This document shows, piece by piece, positions 59,787-64,000 of a stretch of DNA of 64,000 nucleotides (positions within the stretch are counted from its first letter, which is position 1; each line of letters starts with the position of its first letter). The translations under genes and the position numbers were made by a program. The notes under the pieces are model-generated. The model saw nothing but the letters and a program-made list of their open reading frames with translations. It searched no databases and was not told the DNA's origin. The stretch covers positions 124,001 to 188,000 of the forward strand of contig JAFTYP010000011.1 in assembly GCA_017461345.1 (NCBI GenBank), in the 5' to 3' direction. Source of the DNA: Bacteroidaceae bacterium (GTDB taxonomy: Bacteria > Bacteroidota > Bacteroidia > Bacteroidales > Bacteroidaceae).

Positions 59787-59814
59787 AGAAAATATCGCCT
59801 TTGTTGAATTAGAG

Positions 59815-59847
59815 AAAGGGCGGAGCACTAAAATGCGCCGCTCTTTT
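59815..59847 (+). terminator. terminator after the head gene
   Basis: Imperfect stem AAAGGGCGGAGCA / TGCGCCGCTCTTT (two mismatches) with a short loop and TTTTG after. Confidence 0.6.
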
Positions 59848-59966
59848 GTGTTAAATTATCTTAGTTTGTGATTACAATATAATCAGTATGAAAAAATATT
59901 TTTCAAAAGTGATTGCAATATAAACACATTGAATATCAATATATTGCATAGTGTTTATTTTTGGTA

Positions 59967-59974
59967 TAACTTTG
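59967..59974 (+). promoter_or_regulatory. promoter of the rightmost element gene
   Basis: TAACTTTG with a TTGC-like -33 about 20 bp upstream. Just upstream lie inverted repeats ATTGA-ATA-TCAAT and GATTACAATATAATC, possible operators. Confidence 0.5.
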
Positions 59975-60013
59975 CACCGTTATGCAATAACAAAACATTT
60001 AATATTAATGATT

Positions 60014-60466
60014 ATGGATAATTCAAACAACTTTGAAGAGAAAATGCAAGAATACGAAAAGCGTATAACCGCATTGGAAACAGCTCGGCAGGAGCACAAA
60101 AACAATGCGCCTACGTTATCTTGCGAGGAATACAAGAGTATAGCCGTATCGATGGCTAAATTAGAATGTGACGGACTTATTACTTGCGGAGATTATTTTG
60201 AAGATTTTGTTGGAATTTCATTTAGAAAGTTTTTTGAACTTCAGCCAAAGGCGTTAGAGGTGTTGATAAATCAAATAAACACCTGCGAAGACCTGACGAT
60301 AAAAAACGAATTGCAGGATTTTATAGATAATCTTAAAACGGTTAATAAGCTGATATATGACATAGTAGAGAATCGCCCGTTCTTTGAAAATCTTGTATCG
60401 TTTTTATGGGAACTAGAGAAGGCGAGAAAATATTATAGTAAAAATCCAACCTTATTTTCTAAATAA
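60014..60466 (+). CDS. element-encoded coiled-coil protein, unknown (possible cargo)
   Basis: 150 aa from the ATG at 60014 (60008 also possible). Starts MDNSNNFEEKMQEYEKRITA, a coiled coil of about 35 residues, then a helical domain with NPTLFSK at the end. It is transcribed alone from its own promoter and ends with its own terminator, at the element edge where satellites often carry accessory genes. No domain recognised. Confidence 0.5.
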   Translation: MDNSNNFEEKMQEYEKRITALETARQEHKNNAPTLSCEEYKSIAVSMAKLECDGLITCGDYFEDFVGISFRKFFELQPKALEVLINQINTCEDLTIKNELQDFIDNLKTVNKLIYDIVENRPFFENLVSFLWELEKARKYYSKNPTLFSK

Positions 60467-60472
60467 ACAGCG

Positions 60473-60508
60473 AGGCGGCAAGTCCGTGAGGACTAACCGC
60501 CTTTTTTA
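60473..60508 (+). terminator. terminator of the last element gene
   Basis: Outer stem GGCGG / CCGCC with inner stem AGTCC / GGACT and a run of six T. Confidence 0.85.
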
Positions 60509-60520
60509 GGATATTGTTGC

Positions 60521-60550
60521 AAAGTTACACCTATGTTACACTTAACAAAA
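60521..60550. repeat. integrase arm-type repeat, right
   Basis: Counterpart of 53476-53507 with the same paired GTTACAC boxes, just inside the right att copy. Confidence 0.6.
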
Positions 60551-60551
60551 T

Positions 60552-60588
60552 AAAAAGAGCTGTAAATCAATGATTTATCAGCTCTTTT
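60552..60588 (-). terminator. element-borne terminator for tRNA-Leu
   Basis: Stem AAAAGAGCTG / CAGCTCTTTT with further AT pairing inside. It lies directly downstream of the tRNA on the minus strand, within the element, replacing the host terminator now found at 53321-53349. Confidence 0.75.
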
Positions 60589-60604
60589 CTGTACCCAGAG
60601 CCGG
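60585..60604. repeat. attachment site, right copy (within tRNA-Leu end)
   Basis: Same 20 bp as 53346-53365; covers the tRNA acceptor 3-prime strand and part of the T arm, so integration keeps the tRNA intact. Confidence 0.88.
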
Positions 60605-60673
60605 GGTCGAACCGGCACGGGTTGCCCCACTGGTGTTTGAGACCAGCGCGTCTACCGATTCCGCCATCTGGGC
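60592..60673 (-). tRNA. tRNA-Leu(CAA)
   Basis: 82 nt, class II. Acceptor GCCCAGA/TCTGGGT (first pair G-T), anticodon stem CTGGT/ACCAG with loop CTCAAAC giving anticodon CAA, long variable arm, T loop with GGTTCGACC, discriminator A. CCA is not encoded. It is the integration site of the neighbouring element. Confidence 0.93.
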
Positions 60674-60685
60674 TTAAAGCGAGTG

Positions 60686-60717
60686 CAAAGGTAGAGTTTT
60701 TTTTTGTACCTGCCAAA
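60686..60717 (-). promoter_or_regulatory. tRNA-Leu promoter
   Basis: Minus-strand TTTG, 20 bp, TACCTTTG (complements of 60714-60717 and 60686-60693). Confidence 0.8.
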
Positions 60718-60832
60718 CATTTTGGCAATTTTGTGCTAAAATATGTTCCAATCGCATGGGAAAAGGGTGCCAAACGGCTTCTCGTTTCTTGGTTTGGCGT
60801 CTCCTTGTTGCCTACTCCGTTTGCCTTGCAAA

Positions 60833-60922
60833 AAAACATCTACTGCCAAGTCGGCCGGAATGGTTAACCTAATTGGCTGGAATGGTTAACCTATTTGACC
60901 GGAAAGGCAGTAGATGTTTTTT
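60833..60922. repeat. 22-bp-phased array A8 (mixed cores, mirror-symmetric)
   Basis: Boxes at 60840 (CTACTGCC), 60862 and 60884 (GGTTAACC) and 60906 (GGCAGTAG), exact 22-bp spacing. The outer boxes are reverse complements and flanked by A6 and T6 runs, so the whole array is an imperfect palindrome centred at 60876.5. Confidence 0.95.
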
Positions 60923-60958
60923 GGATGGGTGTGGGGGGGGCTGACTGCGCCCCTGTCG

Positions 60959-61852
60959 TTACTTCTCTATCTCCAGGAGTTCTACGGTGAAGATGAGGCA
61001 GGAGAAGGGAGGAATCTTTGCCTGATCGCGGTCCTTGTATGCCAGTTCCTGCGGCACGTAGAGCATCCATTTGCTGCCTACGGGCATCATGCAGAGGGCT
61101 TCTGTCCAGCCGGGAATTACCTGCCCTACGGGGAAGGTGACGGGCTTGCCGCGCTTGTATGAGCTGTCGAACTCGGTGTCGTTGATGAGGTGGCCTTCGT
61201 AGTTGACCTTCACCTTAGCCTCTTTTGTGGGAATTTCGCCGGTGCCTGCAGTGAGAATCTTGTACTGGAGGCCGCTGGGGGTTACCTTCACGCTGTCCTT
61301 CTTGGCGTTAGCCTTGAGGAACTCTTCGCCCTCGATGCGGTTCTTGCCGTACTTCTTCTCCATTTTTGTCCTGTGGTAGTACTCCATCTGCTTCTTCACG
61401 AGTTTCTGGGTGCTGTCCATGGAAACTGAAACCTTTGCACCTGAAACGCCGTCGCAGAAGCCCTTGATGAACAGAGCCTTGTTCAGTATGTCTGCACTGT
61501 CGTTTACTTGTTTGCATGCTCCGGGATAGACTTGCTCCTCCATCTGCTGGCGAATCTCAATGCCTGCCAGGCGGGCTTTCTCCTTCTTGTCGGCCTCGGT
61601 GAGAACTTTCTGCTCGAAGCCCTTCATGAAGTCTGCAATATAAGTGGTGTCGATGCCCATGCGTTGAGCCAGATACATCTTCAGTCCGTTGCTGTTGGCA
61701 CGGCCGAAGTGGTAACTGAACGTGTCGATGCTGACGGTGTCCACAACCTCTACGGGCTGCTTCGACTTCTTTTTCTTCTTACTTGTCTTTTTTGCTGCAC
61801 TTACGCCCAACGAGAGAACGGCGCAAAGGGCAAACAGAATATACTTTTTCAT
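60959..61852 (-). CDS. FKBP-type peptidyl-prolyl isomerase, exported
   Basis: 297 aa from the ATG at 61852. Signal peptide ending GVSAAKK, a Lys-rich linker, an N-terminal FKBP-N dimerisation domain (TFSYHFGRANSNGLKMYLAQ, MGIDTTYIADFMKGF) and a C-terminal FKBP domain (VNYEGHLINDTEFDSSYKRG, FPVGQVIPGWTEAL, IPPFSCLIFTVELL). It should catalyse proline isomerisation during periplasmic folding, like FkpA/Mip. Third of three tandem paralogues. Confidence 0.92.
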   Translation of the reverse strand: MKKYILFALCAVLSLGVSAAKKTSKKKKKSKQPVEVVDTVSIDTFSYHFGRANSNGLKMYLAQRMGIDTTYIADFMKGFEQKVLTEADKKEKARLAGIEIRQQMEEQVYPGACKQVNDSADILNKALFIKGFCDGVSGAKVSVSMDSTQKLVKKQMEYYHRTKMEKKYGKNRIEGEEFLKANAKKDSVKVTPSGLQYKILTAGTGEIPTKEAKVKVNYEGHLINDTEFDSSYKRGKPVTFPVGQVIPGWTEALCMMPVGSKWMLYVPQELAYKDRDQAKIPPFSCLIFTVELLEIEK

Positions 61853-61990
61853 AATGCTGTCTGTGGTTTGTAGGTTATAAAAAATTAGAGGTTGGCAGTT
61901 AGAAGTTGAGGGAAACCTTTGGCTTCGGAACCGAAACTGCCGGCCAATCACTCTTGTCTAACTGCCAACCTCTATATCTTAAGGCTTTGA

Positions 61991-62860
61991 TTATTCAATG
62001 CCCAGAAGGTCGATCTTGAAGATGAGGCAAGAGAAGGGAGGCAACTTCTCGCCTCTGTTCTCGCTACCATATGCCTGCTCCTGAGGAATATAAACCATCC
62101 AAGAAGAACCAACAGGCATGTTGGTCAGAGCCTTTGTCCAGCCGGGAATAACCTGGTTGCAACGGAACTTGGCAGGCTCGCCACGCTTGTAGCTGCTGTC
62201 GAAGATAGTGTCGTTGAGCAACTTGCCCTCGTAGTTCACGCTTACACGGTTGGTGTCAGCAGGAACGGCGCCAGTGCCTTCGGTGAGAACCTCATAGTAA
62301 ACACCATCGCCCAACTCTTTGATGCCTTCCTTCTTGGCTACGCCAGCCATGTACTCCTCACACTGTTTCTTCCAGTCGCCAAACTTGGCTTCCATGGCTT
62401 TCTTCTTCACGATAGGCATCAAGGTCTCGGCAGTTGAAACAGCCGCCTCAACATTCATGATGTTGCTGTTGCCTGTGCTGCCGTCGATGAAACCGGCCAG
62501 AAGGTTCTGCAGGCTTGCAGTCTGCACGCTGTCGTCGCCGAACATCTCGTAACTGATGCCGGGAATCCACTGAGTGCTAATTTGCTGACCCATCTGCAGA
62601 CCAGCATAGTAAGCAGCCTTCTTCTTGTTCTCGCCGGCATTTGCGCCTTCAACGATACCCTTGATGAACTCGTCGATGTAAGTTGTGTCAACGCCCATGC
62701 GCTGTGTCAGATACTCTTTCAGGCCACGGCTCTGTGCCATGCCGATAGAATAACTCAACGTATCAACGTCGTTCTTCATGTCTGCTTTGGGAGCACTGTT
62801 CGTGCAACTTCCCATAATGGCAGCCAAAACAACAGCCGCCAGAATTGAAAATTTCTTCAT
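61991..62860 (-). CDS. FKBP-type peptidyl-prolyl isomerase, lipoprotein
   Basis: 289 aa. Lipobox AAIMGSCTNS (Cys19) anchors it to a membrane. Same layout as its neighbour: FKBP-N domain (LSYSIGMAQSRGLKEYLTQR, MGVDTTYIDEFIKGI) then FKBP (VNYEGKLLNDTIFDSSYKRG, VIPGWTKALTNMPVGSSWMV). Second of the three paralogues; about 138 bp separates it from the next. Confidence 0.93.
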   Translation of the reverse strand: MKKFSILAAVVLAAIMGSCTNSAPKADMKNDVDTLSYSIGMAQSRGLKEYLTQRMGVDTTYIDEFIKGIVEGANAGENKKKAAYYAGLQMGQQISTQWIPGISYEMFGDDSVQTASLQNLLAGFIDGSTGNSNIMNVEAAVSTAETLMPIVKKKAMEAKFGDWKKQCEEYMAGVAKKEGIKELGDGVYYEVLTEGTGAVPADTNRVSVNYEGKLLNDTIFDSSYKRGEPAKFRCNQVIPGWTKALTNMPVGSSWMVYIPQEQAYGSENRGEKLPPFSCLIFKIDLLGIE

Positions 62861-62904
62861 TTCGTTTGTGTTTTTAGTTTATTTGATGTTTTCTTTATGC
62901 TGAA

Positions 62905-63489
62905 TTAAAGAACCTTGATGAGTTCCACGTCGAAGACAAGTGTGCTGAATGGAGGAATGCTTGCGCCGGCACCCTGTTCTCCGTATGCCAACAAGTAGGG
63001 GATGGTGAAACGATACTTTGCACCTTCCTTCATCAGTTGTACGCCCTCTGTCCAGCCGGGGATGACCTGGTTCAGACCGAAGTCAGCGGGCTCTCCACGC
63101 TTGTAACTGCTGTCGAAGACTGTGCCGTCGAGCAAACGTCCTTCGTAATGGCAGCGAACAGTGTCGGTTGCCTTGGGGCTCTTGCCCGTTCCTTCTTGGA
63201 GGACTTCATACTGCAAACCGCTCTTCGTTACGGTTACACCTTCCTTCTTCGCGTTTTCGTCGAGGTAGGCCTTGCCTTCAGCAATGAATTTCTCTGCCTC
63301 TTCTTTCTGCTTCTTCTGGAAGAACTCCTGCAACATTACCTGCGCTTCACGGCTTGTGAATGCGGTTTCCTTGCCTTCCATGACATCGCTGATGCTTTTC
63401 GCAAAGTCCTCAATACTGAAGTTTTCGATATTCATGCTCTTTATCTGTTGGCCGATGCCAAGCCCCAGAGCGTAACTTATTTTGTCCAT
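62905..63489 (-). CDS. FKBP-type peptidyl-prolyl isomerase, apparently cytoplasmic
   Basis: 194 aa from the ATG at 63489 (MDKISYALGLGIGQQIKSMN); a longer reading from 63546 would lie upstream of a likely transcription start, since CAAAGTTA at 63522-63529 gives a minus-strand TAACTTTG. No signal peptide. FKBP-N residue stretch then FKBP core (CHYEGRLLDGTVFDSSYKRG, LLAYGEQGAGASIPPF). First of three paralogues, each with a different predicted location. Confidence 0.93.
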   Translation of the reverse strand: MDKISYALGLGIGQQIKSMNIENFSIEDFAKSISDVMEGKETAFTSREAQVMLQEFFQKKQKEEAEKFIAEGKAYLDENAKKEGVTVTKSGLQYEVLQEGTGKSPKATDTVRCHYEGRLLDGTVFDSSYKRGEPADFGLNQVIPGWTEGVQLMKEGAKYRFTIPYLLAYGEQGAGASIPPFSTLVFDVELIKVL

Positions 63490-63573
63490 TCTATAATATA
63501 TTATTATTGTTAAATGCCGCGCAAAGTTAAAACTTTTTCTCCACACCCCACATATATGCTTTAAAAAATTTAG

Positions 63574-63581
63574 TATATTTG
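63574..63581 (+). promoter_or_regulatory. -7 box of the sirtuin gene
   Basis: TATATTTG, 28 bp before the ATG; the -33 element is not clear. Confidence 0.5.
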
Positions 63582-63609
63582 CATGTCTTTAACATAAAAA
63601 AGGGAAATT

Positions 63610-64000
63610 ATGAGAATTGTGGTGCTGAGCGGCGCAGGTATGAGTGCAGAAAGTGGCATTAGCACTTTTCGCGACAATGGCGGTTTGTGGGACCAGTACA
63701 ATGTAGAAGACGTGGCTACACCGGAAGGATGGATGCGCAATCCGCAACTTGTGACGGAGTTCTACAATGTCCGTCGGAAGCAACTTCTCGAGGTGAAGCC
63801 TTGTCTTGGGCACGAACTCGTGGCAAAACTGGAAGACAAACATGCCGTGACAGTCATCACACAAAACGTCGACAACCTGCACGAACGTGCCGGCAGCAGT
63901 TACATAATTCATCTGCATGGCGAACTGATGAAGGTCACAAGCAGCATCTCGCCCAACGACCCCCGATACGTCAAGACACTCGACGAAGAACATCTTGATG
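63610..64000 (+). CDS. cobB: NAD-dependent protein deacylase, sirtuin family (5-prime part)
   Basis: First 130 codons; the gene runs off the right edge. NAD-binding [20 protein letters not shown] (GAGxS, residues 8-12), [12 protein letters not shown] (84-95) and catalytic His103 in HLHGEL. Removes acyl groups from lysines. A short class III, bacterial-type N-terminus. Divergent from the FKBP cluster. Confidence 0.94.
   Translation, partial: MRIVVLSGAGMSAESGISTFRDNGGLWDQYNVEDVATPEGWMRNPQLVTEFYNVRRKQLLEVKPCLGHELVAKLEDKHAVTVITQNVDNLHERAGSSYIIHLHGELMKVTSSISPNDPRYVKTLDEEHLD

Larger units (their letters stand above)
53346..60604. mobile_element. tRNA-Leu-integrated phage-satellite-like element, about 7.2 kb
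   Basis: Bounded by 20-bp direct repeats identical to the tRNA-Leu 3-prime end and flank (53346-53365 and 60585-60604). It is AT-rich and contains a tyrosine integrase, an excisionase-like protein, an HTH protein, a DUF6291 replication-type protein, several small unknown genes, an HK97 gp10-like protein and a Mu gpF-like minor head protein. There is no terminase, portal, major capsid, lysis or conjugation gene. The pattern suggests a satellite or remnant of a temperate phage. Confidence 0.85.
60467..60958. other. region with element end, tRNA-Leu and array A8
   Basis: 492 bp holding two terminators, the right arm and att sites, the tRNA-Leu gene with its promoter, and a mirror-symmetric 22-bp array. 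No protein gene is supported. Confidence 0.8.

Noticed and set aside
53346..60604. Integrative conjugative element
   Set aside because: No relaxase, coupling protein or tra genes; structural phage genes point to a satellite or prophage remnant.

Overview
The window reads as chromosome of a Bacteroidota bacterium, order Bacteroidales and most like Prevotellaceae. Supporting signs are many promoters of the Bacteroidota type (TTTG, 19-20 bp, TAnnTTTG), a split glycine decarboxylase (GcvPA/GcvPB), SDR-type threonine dehydrogenase, HU-related DNA-binding protein, M16 and CotH-type envelope proteins, and many signal-peptide lipoproteins. There is no rRNA. Tracts at 14.1-19.3 kb and 53.4-60.5 kb are visibly AT-rich against a background near 50% GC and look acquired.

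Layout. 0-5 kb: end of a GH78 rhamnosidase, an RbsD/FucU-like lipoprotein, a radical SAM/SPASM enzyme with a small LYGxPP lipoprotein, and a GH36 alpha-galactosidase. 5-13.4 kb: a large MG2-like envelope protein, two tRNA-Asn, a decayed PfkB kinase, a C-terminal processing protease, a DUF4886 protein and a SecB-like protein. 13.4-14.2 kb: a hexanucleotide array and an HU-like gene. 14.5-19.3 kb: a three-gene island with a WYL regulator, a HsdM/HsdS-like domain fused to a histidine kinase, and a receiver-domain protein. 19.3-37.7 kb: housekeeping and envelope genes (ridA, der, M16 protease, mlaE/mlaF, lptB, CotH protein, tig-clpP-clpX, recQ). 37.8-47.8 kb: kbl and threonine dehydrogenase (threonine to glycine), then lplA-gcvT-gcvH-gcvPA-gcvPB-lpd (glycine to one-carbon units). 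48.5-53.2 kb: rhaBATD rhamnose operon, which fits the GH78 enzyme at the left edge. 53.3-60.6 kb: a tRNA-Leu-integrated phage-satellite-like element. 61-64 kb: three tandem FKBP isomerases and the start of a sirtuin.

The two strongest candidates for undescribed biology are these. (1) The 14.5-19.3 kb island: its kinase appears to use a type I restriction-modification-like DNA-recognition module, with a degraded NPPF motif, as its sensor. (2) A family of intergenic arrays in which short boxes recur at exactly 22 bp. At least nine arrays use different core boxes (GGTTAACC, GGCAGTAGATG, CTGCAG, GGCTTGT) but often the same CGGAA-like linker, and one array mixes two cores in mirror symmetry. Other notable points are a 244-bp direct duplication flanking an inserted gene, an in-frame UGA in lplA, and a PfkB homologue lacking its catalytic Asp.
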